Positions 31,580 to 40,053 are shown, counted from the first letter of the stretch. The stretch is 50,935 bases of DNA from an uncultured Lachnospiraceae bacterium (GCA_930972465.1 CAKNHF010000023.1:1-50935), one strand, 5' to 3'. Made by a program: numbers and translations. Notes: generated by a model from the sequence alone, not told the origin.

Positions 31580-31604
31580 GGGGACGGGGAACCGTCCTCT
31601 TTTT
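31580..31604 (+). terminator. Rho-independent terminator after the holin gene
   Basis: Eight-bp stem GGGGACGG/CCGTCCTC (31580-31587, 31592-31599, one G-U pair) with a GGAA tetraloop and five T. It separates holin from endolysin, so endolysin levels may depend on read-through. Confidence 0.75.
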
Positions 31605-31620
31605 GTTGCGACGTCGCAAC
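31605..31620. promoter_or_regulatory. Perfect 16-bp palindrome between holin and endolysin
   Basis: GTTGCGACGTCGCAAC is its own reverse complement. It directly follows the T run of the terminator and precedes the AAAGGAG of the acidic gene. It could be an operator, an RNA hairpin site or a recombination seam. No protein is known for it here. Confidence 0.6.
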
Positions 31621-31636
31621 AGAAAGGAGAACAGCT

Positions 31637-31762
31637 ATGGCAGAAGAAAAAACAGTAGAACGGAATGAAAAAGACCTGGATTGCATCGAACTTGATTTTG
31701 ATGTTACCCCGACAGTAGAGGACTTGGCGGAAGCAGAGAAGGACGCGGGAGGTGAAGAGTAA
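31637..31762 (+). CDS. Small acidic protein before the endolysin (41 aa)
   Basis: ATG 31637 follows AAAGGAGAACAGCT. The 41 residues are very acidic (about 15 Asp/Glu), with no hydrophobic stretch. Its TAA overlaps the endolysin ATG (TAATG). It may serve to couple translation or hold the amidase inactive; neither is shown. Similar short acidic frames often stand before amidases in related prophages. Confidence 0.55.
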   Translation: MAEEKTVERNEKDLDCIELDFDVTPTVEDLAEAEKDAGGEE

Positions 31763-32784
31763 TGGCAAAATATAACGTACATGCAGGACACAACAGCATT
31801 GTCCCAGGTGCCGGAAAGTACCTTGATGAAGTCGAAGAGGATCGCAAGGTAAAAAATGAGGTGATCTCCCTCCTCAAATCTGCAGGAAATACGGTATACG
31901 ACTGTACAGATGATAAAGGTAAGACTCAGGGGGCTAACCTTGCAAATATCGTTGCGAAGTGCAATGCACACAGTGTTGATCTGGATATCAGTATCCATCT
32001 CAATGCCGGCGGTGGCACGGGAGTGGAGGTATATTACTACACCGGTAGCAGCGTGGGACAGACAAAGGCGGCCGCGGTCAGTGCAGCGATTTCCGAAGCA
32101 CTTGGGATCCGGAATCGCGGGGCAAAAGCGACAACTGGGCTCTACGTCCTGAGCAATACCAAAGCCGCGGCCATCCTCGTCGAGTGCTGCTTTGTTGATA
32201 ACAAAACAGATCAGGCGGCTTGGAATGTAACCAAATGTGCGCAGGCAATCGTTAAAGGCGTAACCGGAAAGACAGTATCTGCTCCGTCTAAGCCGTCGGA
32301 GAGCACGTCAAAACCGACAGCGAAACCGGCGATCAAGAAGAGACTTGGAAATGTAGACGCATGCTATGCGGTATATGCTGGCGGGAAATGGTGGCCTGAA
32401 GTGAAAAATAAACTCGACTGGGCGGGAAAAGCGGACGGAGTTCCCTGTCGGTATCTGGGAATCAGGGTTACAAAAGGATCTATCAAAGGCCGCGTCTACA
32501 CGAAAAAGAGTGGATGGCTTCCATGGATCACGTTTACGAGCAAATACAATACAAAAGATCTGGTCAATGGTGTCCTTGGTGACGGATCGGACATCCTTGC
32601 GGTGCAGTTGTATTACATAACCCCGAGCGGGTATGCATACAAGAAAGCGTATTATAGAGTATCCGTGCTCGGAAACAATAATTTCTATTCCGCACAGATC
32701 GACGATGAGACTGGATCCGGAATGGACGGATATGCAGGAGACAAGAAAAACGCCGTGGACAAGCTTCAGGCTTGGATCGAGTAA
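31762..32784 (+). CDS. Endolysin, N-acetylmuramoyl-L-alanine amidase (Amidase_3)
   Basis: A 340-residue enzyme cutting the bond between muramic acid and the stem peptide. The zinc ligands and catalytic glutamate are visible: HAGH at residue 8, an early E in EVEEDRKVKNE, SIHLNAG near residue 77 and ILVECCFVDN near residue 136. A Pro/Ser/Lys linker (about 175-195) leads to a C-terminal wall-binding domain (AVYAGGKWWPEVKNKLDWAGKADGVP...; IRVTKGSIKGRVYTKKSGWLPW). No signal peptide is present, so export depends on the holin. Confidence 0.93.
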   Translation: MAKYNVHAGHNSIVPGAGKYLDEVEEDRKVKNEVISLLKSAGNTVYDCTDDKGKTQGANLANIVAKCNAHSVDLDISIHLNAGGGTGVEVYYYTGSSVGQTKAAAVSAAISEALGIRNRGAKATTGLYVLSNTKAAAILVECCFVDNKTDQAAWNVTKCAQAIVKGVTGKTVSAPSKPSESTSKPTAKPAIKKRLGNVDACYAVYAGGKWWPEVKNKLDWAGKADGVPCRYLGIRVTKGSIKGRVYTKKSGWLPWITFTSKYNTKDLVNGVLGDGSDILAVQLYYITPSGYAYKKAYYRVSVLGNNNFYSAQIDDETGSGMDGYAGDKKNAVDKLQAWIE

Positions 32785-32792
32785 AATAATAT

Positions 32793-32814
32793 CCCCGGGG
32801 CTTTGGCTCCGGGG
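32793..32814 (+). terminator. Hairpin at the end of the lysis operon
   Basis: CCCCGG/CCGGGG outer stem (32793-32798, 32809-32814) with an extendable inner part, just after the endolysin stop. There is no T run after it on the plus strand, so termination may be weak. Confidence 0.5.
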
Positions 32815-32847
32815 AAAATATTGTATCATCTTCTTTATGTTTTTATG

Positions 32848-32884
32848 TTGCAGCGTATTGCATTTCATATTGCATTGTGTTGCA
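32848..32884. repeat. Four phased TTGCA repeats near the prophage right end
   Basis: TTGCA begins at 32848, 32858, 32870 and 32880, a spacing of 10, 12 and 10 bp, that is on one face of the helix. The position, about 120 bp from the tRNA-Ala gene, suits integrase arm-type or bending-protein sites. Confidence 0.6.
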
Positions 32885-32939
32885 TTTTTTTAGAAAAATT
32901 ATCGTATTTGAGAATTATTCTAAAATAACTAAAATAGAG

Positions 32940-32991
32940 AAAACCGCGTATTTACGGGCTTTATCGGCATTTCCCATAAACTCGCGGTTTT
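32940..32991 (-). terminator. Inverted repeat at the tRNA-side junction; probable terminator of the tRNA cluster
   Basis: AAAACCGCG (32940-32948) and CGCGGTTTT (32983-32991) pair perfectly over nine bp with a long, partly self-complementary loop. On the minus strand it follows tRNA-Ala and ends with a T-rich stretch. It could also be part of the attachment region. Confidence 0.5.
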
Positions 32992-33000
32992 TTAAAATAC

Positions 33001-33073
33001 TGGAGTATACGGGATTCGAACCCGTGGCCTCCACAATGCGAATGTGGCGCGCTCCCAGCTGCGCTAATACCCC
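33001..33073 (-). tRNA. tRNA-Ala (CGC)
   Basis: A 73-base cloverleaf on the minus strand: acceptor GGGGTAT/ATACTCC with the G3-U70 pair that marks alanine tRNAs, D arm GCGC/GCGC, anticodon arm CCACA/TGTGG with loop TTCGCAT (anticodon CGC) and T arm CGGG..CCCG with TTCGAAT. CCA is not encoded. It is four bases from tRNA-Val and is the host gene nearest the prophage, so it is a candidate integration site. Confidence 0.95.
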
Positions 33074-33077
33074 ACAA

Positions 33078-33150
33078 TGGAAACAACGGGGCTCGAACCC
33101 ATGACCTCCCGCTAGTCAGGCGAGCGCTCTCCCAGCTGAGCTATGTTTCC
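33078..33150 (-). tRNA. tRNA-Val (GAC)
   Basis: Cloverleaf on the minus strand: acceptor GGAAACA/TGTTTCC, D arm GCTC/GAGC, anticodon stem CTCGC/GCGGG with loop CTGACTA (anticodon GAC) and a T arm with TTCGAGC. CCA is not encoded. It lies between tmRNA and tRNA-Ala and is probably on the same transcript. Confidence 0.95.
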
Positions 33151-33200
33151 ATCTCTTATAAATGCCGCATTGGATTCGAGACGATGCAGCAGCGTCTCAG

Positions 33201-33542
33201 TGGACCTGGCGGGAATCGAACCCGCGTCCAAAAACCCATCCCATGTACTTCTACTATCATAGTCAGTTCTTTTTCATTCCCTCTGCCGCATGGAAACTGA
33301 CATCCCTGCGGGTTCAGTAGCTTCATAATACGCCTGACGGCTCAAAGCTTTGCCGTCATCGTTTCTCACATGTTTGATGCCAGATTCCCAGGGTGTGAGT
33401 GCCCCGGGGCTGACATGCGGCAATTAGGCCGCAGCTAATTCGTAATTGTCGTTAGCGTTTAATTTTAGGTTTGCGATTTGACGCATCAGCCTGCGGATAG
33501 CTTCTCCATCTTCAGAGCCCCTGTCGAAACCAGTACAAGCCC
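33201..33542 (-). ncRNA. ssrA: tmRNA (ssrA)
   Basis: The 3' part is a tRNA-like half with T arm GCGGG-TTCGATT-CCCGC and acceptor CAGGTCC. The 5' end (GGGCTTG) pairs with it, including the G3-U70 alanine mark. After the typical TGGTTTCGACAGGGG start, the resume codon GCA (33472-33474) opens a tag of 16 residues, ANLKLNANDNYELAAA, with TAA at 33424-33426. The ending LAAA is the usual protease signal. Pseudoknot-forming stretches follow. The product rescues stalled ribosomes with SmpB. Confidence 0.96.
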
Positions 33543-33588
33543 GTCACAAATATCAAAGAATGTGTGTAGAATGATATGCACACCTTAT

Positions 33589-33617
33589 AATATAGGCTCC
33601 GTGAGCGAAAAAGTCAA
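33589..33617 (-). promoter_or_regulatory. Promoter of tmRNA
   Basis: On the minus strand, TTGACT (33612-33617), a 17-bp spacer and TATATT (33589-33594) lie 46 bases upstream of the mature tmRNA 5' end. This is a good sigma-A-type promoter. The transcript would need 5' processing. Confidence 0.75.
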
Positions 33618-33691
33618 GAAAAAAGCAGAAAGTAACAATCATTTAACCGAAAATTTTCCCATATATAATACTTTTTTTATGCAGAATATGT

Positions 33692-33704
33692 GATAATATA
33701 TAAT
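33692..33704 (+). promoter_or_regulatory. -10 region(s) upstream of the phospholipase-like gene
   Basis: GATAAT (33692) and TATAAT (33699-33704) overlap in an A/T-rich stretch. No good -35 hexamer is present at the right distance (TTTATG at 33676). The leader to the start codon is about 95 bases and includes a TCCG/CGGA hairpin. Confidence 0.4.
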
Positions 33705-33802
33705 TACAGTGCACATATGTGCCGGAGTATGTCCGAACAGATCTCAATCATCGGACGGCCCGGCCATAGGTTGAACATAAAAGATAGAAAAGGGGTTTTT
33801 AC

Positions 33803-34624
33803 ATGCCGACAACATATGCACATTACAAATTCGGAAAAGAAGTGATGAGCGCGCTTCCGAGGCCGCTGCAGAACTCGATAGAGAATAAGAGGGCGCTTTT
33901 CGATATCGGGCTGCACGGGCCGGATATTCTGTTCTACTATAAAGCGCTTTTTAAGAATCCGGTTAGCGGGCAGGGATATGCCATGCATGACCAGCCGGCA
34001 GATGAGTTTTTCAATCATGCGGCGGAAGTACTTGCGAATGCGGAGGATCCGGCAGCAGCGCGAGCGTATATATATGGATTTATATGTCACTTTGCTCTGG
34101 ACAGCGAATGCCATAATTATATTGAGAAGATGATCCAGGTGAGCGGGATCAGCCACGCGGAGATAGAGATGGAGTTTGACCGGATGCTCCTGACAGAAGA
34201 TTTTATCAATCCTGTACGTTATCTTGCGGTAAAACATATCCATCCGGATATTGAAAATGCACGGGTGATCGCGCCGTTTTTCAGAGATCTGTCGCCTGAG
34301 GTTATCAAAAAGGCGCTTTCTTCCATGATCTTCTATCACAAACTGCTGCTCGCTCCGACGCCGGGCAAACGCAGGCTGCTCTTTGCCGGAATGAAGCTGG
34401 CGAAGGTGTATGACTCAATGCACGGTATGGTAATGAGCCTGGAGCCGAATCCGGCCTGCAGTGAATACTGCCGTCTTCTGAAACGGCGCTTCTCAGGTGC
34501 AGTGCCTTTGGCTGCAAGCCTGATCCTTCAGTATCAGAAGAAACTGTTCCAGGGCGGAGATCTGCCGGAGAGGTTTCATCAGACATTCGGCGCGGGAGAA
34601 GACTGGGAGAGCCTGCGTCTCTGA
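33803..34624 (+). CDS. Zinc-dependent phospholipase C family protein
   Basis: A 273-residue protein of the zinc-dependent phospholipase C/S1-P1-like helical fold as found in Clostridia. Metal-binding candidates occur in the expected order: TTYAHYKFG at residue 3, DIGLHGPDILFYY near 32, FFNHAAEVL near 71, YGFICHFALDSECHNYIEKM near 92-112, and HAEIEMEFDRML near 118. There is no signal peptide, so it may act in the cytoplasm. The true substrate is unknown; members of this group are rarely studied. The start follows AAAAGGGG. It is upstream of the UMF1 transporter gene (72-base gap) and may be co-transcribed. Confidence 0.85.
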   Translation: MPTTYAHYKFGKEVMSALPRPLQNSIENKRALFDIGLHGPDILFYYKALFKNPVSGQGYAMHDQPADEFFNHAAEVLANAEDPAAARAYIYGFICHFALDSECHNYIEKMIQVSGISHAEIEMEFDRMLLTEDFINPVRYLAVKHIHPDIENARVIAPFFRDLSPEVIKKALSSMIFYHKLLLAPTPGKRRLLFAGMKLAKVYDSMHGMVMSLEPNPACSEYCRLLKRRFSGAVPLAASLILQYQKKLFQGGDLPERFHQTFGAGEDWESLRL

Positions 34625-34696
34625 GAGGAGAACAGACGGAACTGCAGGAAGTCTGCACTCCGGGAAAAGAACATAATAGAAGGAGATACTCGGAAA

Positions 34697-35944
34697 ATGA
34701 AATTTAAACTGACTTCACTGGAGAAAAAATGGGTACTGTATGATGTGGGAAATTCTGCGTTTACAATGATGGTATCCACGATTTTCCCCATTTATTTTAA
34801 TTATCTGGCAGGCAATGCGGGAATCTCGGATGTGGATTATCTTGCGTACTGGGGGTATGCGACTTCAGTCTGTACCCTGCTTGTGGCGATACTGGGACCG
34901 ACGCTCGGCGCTGTGGCAGATACGAAGAACTTTAAAAAGATTATCTTCTGTATTGCAATGGGAGTGGGAGTTCTGGGCTGTATCGTGCTTGGATTTCTGT
35001 CTTCGTGGATCTGGTTCCTGGGTGTGTTCGTTCTTGCGAAGACGGGATACTCGGCAAGCCTGATTTTCTACGATGCCATGCTGACTGATGTGACAGAGCC
35101 GGACAGGATGGACACGGTATCTTCCCACGGATACGCGTGGGGATATATCGGAAGCTGTATTCCGTTTGTCGCCAGTCTTGTGATTGTCCTTGGAGCAGGA
35201 AATATCGGAATCAGCATGCAGATGTCCATGATTCTGGCGTTCCTGATCACGGCACTCTGGTGGCTCTGTTCTTCCATACCGCTGTTGAGGGCATACCGTC
35301 AGAAATATTTTTCAGAGGCGGGAGAGCATGTGATACGGAACAGTTTTTTGAGACTTGGACATACATTCCGTGAGATATCGAAGGAAAAACATATTTTCAT
35401 TTTCCTTCTGGCATTTTTCTTCTATATCGACGGAGTATATACGGTTATTGATATGGCGACAGCCTACGGACAGGCACTCGGTCTTGACAGCACAGGGCTT
35501 CTTCTTGCGCTTCTGGTAACACAGATCGTGGCGTTCCCGTCTGTCCTTATTTTCAGCAGAATTATAAAAAACGTAAATCCGGAGAAGATCATTACAATCT
35601 GTATTGCGGCATATTTCTGTATTGCGGTCTATGCATACTGGCTGGATACACAGCTGGACTTCTGGATACTGGCTGTCCTGGTGGGAATGTTCCAGGGGAC
35701 CATACAGGCGCTGTCCCGTTCCTATTTTGCCAAGATCATTCCGGCGGAGAAATCCGGAGAATACTTCGGACTTTATGATATCTGCGGAAAAGGCGCTTCT
35801 GTTGTGGGGACGGCTCTTGTTTCGTTTCTCAGCCAGCTGACGGGGAATATCAATATGGGGGTCAGCGCCCTCTCCGTGATGTTCTTGATCGGGCTTCTGC
35901 TTTTCCGCACTGCGGCAAAACTGAATGCGCAGAAGCAGGTTTAA
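34697..35944 (+). CDS. UMF1-type MFS transporter
   Basis: A 415-residue protein with 12 likely membrane helices. The front, SLEKKWVLYDVGNSAFTMMVSTIFPIYFNYLA, is characteristic of the UMF1/Atg22-like group of the major facilitator superfamily, as is the large middle gap between helices 6 and 7 (RAYRQKYFSEAGEHVIRNSFLRLGHTFREI). The substrate is not known; in yeast the related Atg22 exports amino acids from the vacuole. GGAGAT precedes the start at eight bases. It lies about 70 bases after the phospholipase-like gene. Confidence 0.85.
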   Translation: MKFKLTSLEKKWVLYDVGNSAFTMMVSTIFPIYFNYLAGNAGISDVDYLAYWGYATSVCTLLVAILGPTLGAVADTKNFKKIIFCIAMGVGVLGCIVLGFLSSWIWFLGVFVLAKTGYSASLIFYDAMLTDVTEPDRMDTVSSHGYAWGYIGSCIPFVASLVIVLGAGNIGISMQMSMILAFLITALWWLCSSIPLLRAYRQKYFSEAGEHVIRNSFLRLGHTFREISKEKHIFIFLLAFFFYIDGVYTVIDMATAYGQALGLDSTGLLLALLVTQIVAFPSVLIFSRIIKNVNPEKIITICIAAYFCIAVYAYWLDTQLDFWILAVLVGMFQGTIQALSRSYFAKIIPAEKSGEYFGLYDICGKGASVVGTALVSFLSQLTGNINMGVSALSVMFLIGLLLFRTAAKLNAQKQV

Positions 35945-35993
35945 AAAAGTATGAAATTAATCTGAAATATCTCAAATTTCCCATATTACATGA

Positions 35994-36044
35994 TATAATA
36001 AATCAAAGAATAAGCAGCGAAGCGGACATGCATTCCGCTTCGCT
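35994..36044 (+). promoter_or_regulatory. -10 box and leader hairpin of the ABC operon
   Basis: TATAAT at 35994-35999, without a good -35 (CTCAAA at the right distance), is followed by a perfect 11-bp hairpin AGCGAAGCGGA/TCCGCTTCGCT (36016-36026, 36034-36044) with a seven-base loop. No T run follows. It may end read-through from the upstream gene, stabilise the mRNA, or be a protein site. Confidence 0.5.
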
Positions 36045-36091
36045 TGCGGTATTTTCAGAGACGGCAAAATTTCAGTGTCAGGGGTATAAGT

Positions 36092-36796
36092 ATGGGAGAA
36101 TTTGTTAAACTGCAGGACATTACAAAGATCTATAAAATGGGAGAGGTGGAGATACGGGCCGCCGACAACATCAGCTTCTCGATAAACAAAGGGGAGTTTG
36201 TCGTTATTGTGGGGCCCAGCGGAGCAGGAAAGACGACAGTGCTTAATATTCTGGGGGGCATGGATACAGCGACAAGCGGAACGCTTCTCGTGGACGGAGA
36301 GGATATTACTTCATACAATGCCAGGCAGCTGACCGGGTACAGAAGAGAGGATATCGGATTTGTCTTTCAGTTCTATAATCTGGTGCCAAATCTGACAGCC
36401 CTCGAAAATGTTGAGCTGGCACTTCAGATATGCAGGGATCCTCTGGATGCCAGGGAAGTCATGGAGGAAGTGGGACTGGGAGACCGTCTGGATAACTTCC
36501 CTGCACAGCTTTCGGGCGGGGAGCAGCAGAGAGTATCGATTGCCAGGGCCCTTGCAAAGAATCCGAAGCTGCTTCTCTGCGATGAGCCCACGGGAGCTCT
36601 GGATTATAATACGGGAAAGTCTATTCTGAAACTGCTTCAGAACATGTGCAGGGAGCGTGGAATGACGGTGATTGTGATTACGCACAATCAGGCGCTTGCC
36701 CCTATGGCGGACAGACTGATACATATCAAGAACGGGCAGGTTTCAAAGATGGAAATGAATGAGAATCCGATGTCCATCGATGAGATAGAATGGTAG
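36092..36796 (+). CDS. ABC transporter ATP-binding protein (LolD/MacB type)
   Basis: ATG 36092 (CAGGGG upstream) gives 234 residues starting [23 protein letters not shown]. All nucleotide-binding motifs are present: Walker A GPSGAGKT near 43, Q-loop FQFYNLVP near 92, signature LSGGEQQR near 139, Walker [13 protein letters not shown] near 162 and switch H (ITHNQ). The form is that of ATPases that serve FtsX-type permeases (lipoprotein, peptide or antimicrobial export and sensing). The permease gene follows after nine bases. Confidence 0.95.
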   Translation: MGEFVKLQDITKIYKMGEVEIRAADNISFSINKGEFVVIVGPSGAGKTTVLNILGGMDTATSGTLLVDGEDITSYNARQLTGYRREDIGFVFQFYNLVPNLTALENVELALQICRDPLDAREVMEEVGLGDRLDNFPAQLSGGEQQRVSIARALAKNPKLLLCDEPTGALDYNTGKSILKLLQNMCRERGMTVIVITHNQALAPMADRLIHIKNGQVSKMEMNENPMSIDEIEW

Positions 36797-36805
36797 GGGA
36801 TACAT

Positions 36806-39800
36806 ATGGGAAAGAAAGCACTGAGAAAAGATTTTTATATGGAGATCCGGAGAAGTCTGGGACGTTTTCTGTCCATCTTTTTTATCGTAGCGATCGGTGT
36901 GGCTTTTTTTTCCGGAATCCGTGCTTCAGAGCCGGATATGCGATATTCGGGAGATGAATATTTTGATGAAAAGAACCTGATGGATATTGAAGTTATCAGT
37001 ACTTTGGGGCTCACAGAAGATGATGTGGAAGCGATAGAAGAAGTAGATGGAATTGAAAAGGCGGAGGGAGGCTATTCCGTTGACGCACTCTGTACGGAAG
37101 GCGAGAATCAGATTGTCGTCCATGTGATGTCGCTCCTGCCTACAATGAATCAGGTTCAGGTAGAAGAAGGAAGGCTTCCGGAGGCTGAGGATGAGTGTGC
37201 GGTCGATGCGGATTATCTGGAAGAAAGTGCCCTGAAGATCGGCGATACGATCACACTCTCCAGCGGTACGGATGACGAGATCACGGATTCGCTGAAAACA
37301 GATACGTTTACCATTACAGGAGCGGTGAGCAGTCCGTGCTATATTGCATTTCAGCGGGGAAATACTACCATCGGAGACGGAGGCATTACCGCATTTCTGA
37401 CCGTTCCCGAGAAAAGCTTTTCTCTTGATGTGTATACAGAGATTTATGCTCAGGTGGACGGAGCAAAAGAGCTGACAGCATTTACCGATGAATATGATGA
37501 CAGAACAGAAGAAGTCCTGGACCGGGTGGAAGCGATCAGGGAGGAGCGTCAGGAAGCACGATATCAGGAAGTTGTCGATGAGGCCAATGAGTCTCTGGAG
37601 GATGCGAGGCAGGAGGTTGCTGACGCAGAACAGGAGCTTGAGGACGGTCGTGCCGAAGCGGAGCAGGAGCTTGCGGATGCAAGACAGCAGCTGGAAGATG
37701 CGCAGGCAGAGCTGGATGACGGAAGAAGTGAGCTTGAGAATTCGAAGGCGGATCTGGAATCCTCCCGACAGCAGCTTTCAGACAGCCAGGCAGAACTGGA
37801 TCAGTCGGCGGAAGAGCTGAATGCCAATATAGATGTCCTGAACGAACAGATCGAAAGTTTAAATCAGGCAAAGGAACAGTATAATGCGCTGGCGTCCAGC
37901 GGACAGACAGATGATGTTACTCTTGCCATGATGAATGCTCTGTATACACAGATTCAGGAGGGCGAAGCACAGATTGCTCAGGCACAGGCGCAGATAGAGG
38001 CGGCGCGCGCTCAGATAGAGGCCGGACAGGCGGAGATCAATTCAGGATGGGAGCAGATTGAATCCGGAGAACGGCAGATCGCGGACGCAGAGGAAGAACT
38101 GGCTTCCGCGGAACAGGAGATCGAAGACGGCTGGCAAGAATACTACGAGGGCGAAGAAGAAGCGGAGAAAGAGATTGCAGACGGAGAGCAGAAGATTGCA
38201 GATGCAAAGCAGGAACTGGCGGATGCTGAGGAAGAGATCAATGACATTGAACGGCCTGAATGGTTTGTTTACGACAGAGGGCATCTCCCTGATTATACGG
38301 GATACGGTGAGAATGCTGACAGAATGCGAGCCATCGGAGAAGTATTCCCGGTTCTGTTCTTTCTCGTTGCAGCGCTGATCAGTCTGACGACGATGACGCG
38401 TATGGTAGAGGAGCAGAGGACTCTTATAGGCACGCTTAAAGCACTCGGTTATGAACGACATTCTATTGCGGCAAAGTATCTTGGATATGCATGTCTTGCG
38501 ACAGTGACCGGATGTATTGTGGGGGTTCTGTTCGGTGAGAAGGTATTTCCGTATATTATCATCAATGCCTATGGCATCATGTACCGGCATATGAATAATA
38601 TCGTGCTTCCGTACAACCTTCAGTACGGATTGATGGCTTCTGCAGCGGCACTTGTCTGCACGCTGGGAGCGACTTTCTTCTCCTGTTTTAAAGAGCTTAA
38701 GGAACAGGCGGCAGAGCTTATGAGACCGCCTACACCGAAACAGGGGCAGAGAGTATTCCTTGAGAGGATCGGATTTATCTGGAAGAGACTGAATTTCTCA
38801 TGGAAAGCAACAGTGAGAAATATTGTAAGATATAAGAAACGCTTCTTCATGACGATATTCGGTATCGGGGGATGTATGGCTCTTATGCTTGTGGGATTCG
38901 GTCTGGATGATTCGATCTCCGCAATTGCAGTTCTGCAGTATGATGAGATCCAGCAGTATGACGGCAATATTATTCTCAATGAGGACGCAGCTGAGGACGA
39001 GAAGCAGAAAGTTTACGACAATGTCTTAAATGAGAAGAAAGTAGAGGGCGCGGCGGAAACGCTGCTTACGCAGATTACAGTCGGGAACGGTGAAGACTGG
39101 TTTGATATCTATCTGAATGTTCCTTCTGATGTTGAAGCCTTCCCTGAGTTTGTAGCGCTTCAGGACCGTATCACGGATGAAGAATATTTCCTGAGCGACA
39201 GCGGAGCTGTGCTCACGGAAAAGATGGCAAAAGAGCTCGGTGTGGAGGCAGGCGATACGATCACGATCCGGGATGAGGACAAAGGGGATATGGAAGTCAC
39301 GATCGAGCATATCTGTGAGAATTATATGATGCATTACCTTTATATGACACCGGAACTCTATGAACAAATATACGGTGAGGCGCCGGAGTACAATTCGATC
39401 TATTACAGAACTGATGACCGGACAACATCGGAAGCGGAGGAAGTAGGGGAAGATATGCTGAAGCTTCCGGGAACTCTCAGTGTCAGCTATACGACAGATC
39501 TGGAGCAGCAGGTGGATGATATGCTTGTAAGTCTTGACAATGTTATCGTCGTCCTGATTGTTTCGGCAGGAATGCTTGCGTTTGTGGTACTTTATAATCT
39601 GAATAACATTAATATCACAGAGCGCAAGAGAGAACTCGCAACGCTGAAGGTCCTCGGTTTCTACAACGGCGAGGTCTGCGCCTATGTGTACAGAGAAAAT
39701 GTTCTCCTTACGCTGATCGGTGCAATGTTCGGGATTATATTGGGCAAGATCCTGCATCAGTTTATCATTGTTACAGTTGAGATCGAGTCTGTCATGTTCG

Positions 39801-39934
39801 GAAGAAACATTGATGTCAGCAGCTTTGTATACGGTTTCCTGCTTACCATTGCATTTTCTTTTCTGGTGAACGGCGCGATGTATTTTAAGCTGAAAAAGAT
39901 TGATATGGTGGAATCGCTGAAGAGCGTGGAGTAA
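36806..39934 (+). CDS. FtsX-type ABC permease with large extracellular coiled coil
   Basis: A 1,042-residue permease. Residue 17 begins a membrane helix (FLSIFFIVAIGVAFFSGI), followed by a MacB-like outer domain (about 40-230) and an unusually long coiled coil (about 235-480) of Glu/Gln/Ala-rich heptads (EVADAEQELEDGRAEAEQEL and similar). Then a first FtsX domain (three helices, about 505-640), a second outer domain (about 690-900) and a second FtsX domain (about 905-1,035) ending MVESLKSVE. Permeases of this form are mechanotransmitters or exporters; the substrate is unknown. It forms one operon with the ATPase. Confidence 0.9.
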   Translation: MGKKALRKDFYMEIRRSLGRFLSIFFIVAIGVAFFSGIRASEPDMRYSGDEYFDEKNLMDIEVISTLGLTEDDVEAIEEVDGIEKAEGGYSVDALCTEGENQIVVHVMSLLPTMNQVQVEEGRLPEAEDECAVDADYLEESALKIGDTITLSSGTDDEITDSLKTDTFTITGAVSSPCYIAFQRGNTTIGDGGITAFLTVPEKSFSLDVYTEIYAQVDGAKELTAFTDEYDDRTEEVLDRVEAIREERQEARYQEVVDEANESLEDARQEVADAEQELEDGRAEAEQELADARQQLEDAQAELDDGRSELENSKADLESSRQQLSDSQAELDQSAEELNANIDVLNEQIESLNQAKEQYNALASSGQTDDVTLAMMNALYTQIQEGEAQIAQAQAQIEAARAQIEAGQAEINSGWEQIESGERQIADAEEELASAEQEIEDGWQEYYEGEEEAEKEIADGEQKIADAKQELADAEEEINDIERPEWFVYDRGHLPDYTGYGENADRMRAIGEVFPVLFFLVAALISLTTMTRMVEEQRTLIGTLKALGYERHSIAAKYLGYACLATVTGCIVGVLFGEKVFPYIIINAYGIMYRHMNNIVLPYNLQYGLMASAAALVCTLGATFFSCFKELKEQAAELMRPPTPKQGQRVFLERIGFIWKRLNFSWKATVRNIVRYKKRFFMTIFGIGGCMALMLVGFGLDDSISAIAVLQYDEIQQYDGNIILNEDAAEDEKQKVYDNVLNEKKVEGAAETLLTQITVGNGEDWFDIYLNVPSDVEAFPEFVALQDRITDEEYFLSDSGAVLTEKMAKELGVEAGDTITIRDEDKGDMEVTIEHICENYMMHYLYMTPELYEQIYGEAPEYNSIYYRTDDRTTSEAEEVGEDMLKLPGTLSVSYTTDLEQQVDDMLVSLDNVIVVLIVSAGMLAFVVLYNLNNINITERKRELATLKVLGFYNGEVCAYVYRENVLLTLIGAMFGIILGKILHQFIIVTVEIESVMFGRNIDVSSFVYGFLLTIAFSFLVNGAMYFKLKKIDMVESLKSVE

Positions 39935-40008
39935 AAGAGAAAAGATACACAGAAAAACTCCGGAATGCGGATACAAGATAAGAAGAGCGTCCGGAAAAAA
40001 GGTTTAAA

Positions 40009-40048
40009 GGGCAGAGATTCTCAAAGAAACCTCTGCCCTGAATTTTTG
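40009..40048. terminator. Bidirectional terminator between convergent genes
   Basis: GGGCAGAG (40009-40016) pairs perfectly with CTCTGCCC (40031-40038). AATTTTT follows on the plus strand and CTTTAAACC on the minus strand. It serves the permease gene (plus) and the dihydroorotase gene (minus). Confidence 0.75.
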
Positions 40049-40053
40049 CCGGA

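Larger units (their letters stand above)
1..32991. mobile_element. Temperate siphophage prophage, right part
   Basis: A continuous co-directional series of phage genes runs from small accessory genes through packaging, head, tail and lysis, in the standard order of Gram-positive siphophages. Portal and MuF are SPP1-like, the major tail protein is TP901-1-like, and the tail chaperones and tape measure are those of a long non-contractile tail. No integrase, repressor or replication gene is present, so the left end lies outside the window. The right end is set by the switch to host genes at the tRNA-Ala gene (33001). The exact junction cannot be fixed without the left attachment site. All main structural genes look intact apart from the amber-interrupted gene at 8307. 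Confidence 0.95.

Noticed and set aside
33201-33542. Cys- or Ser-like tRNAs or an ORF in the stretch 33160-33600
   Set aside because: The entire stretch is accounted for by tmRNA on the minus strand with paired ends and a clear tag sequence.
39026-39976. A 316-codon minus-strand frame opposite the FtsX permease
   Set aside because: It overlaps a complete conserved gene and has no family signature or start context.
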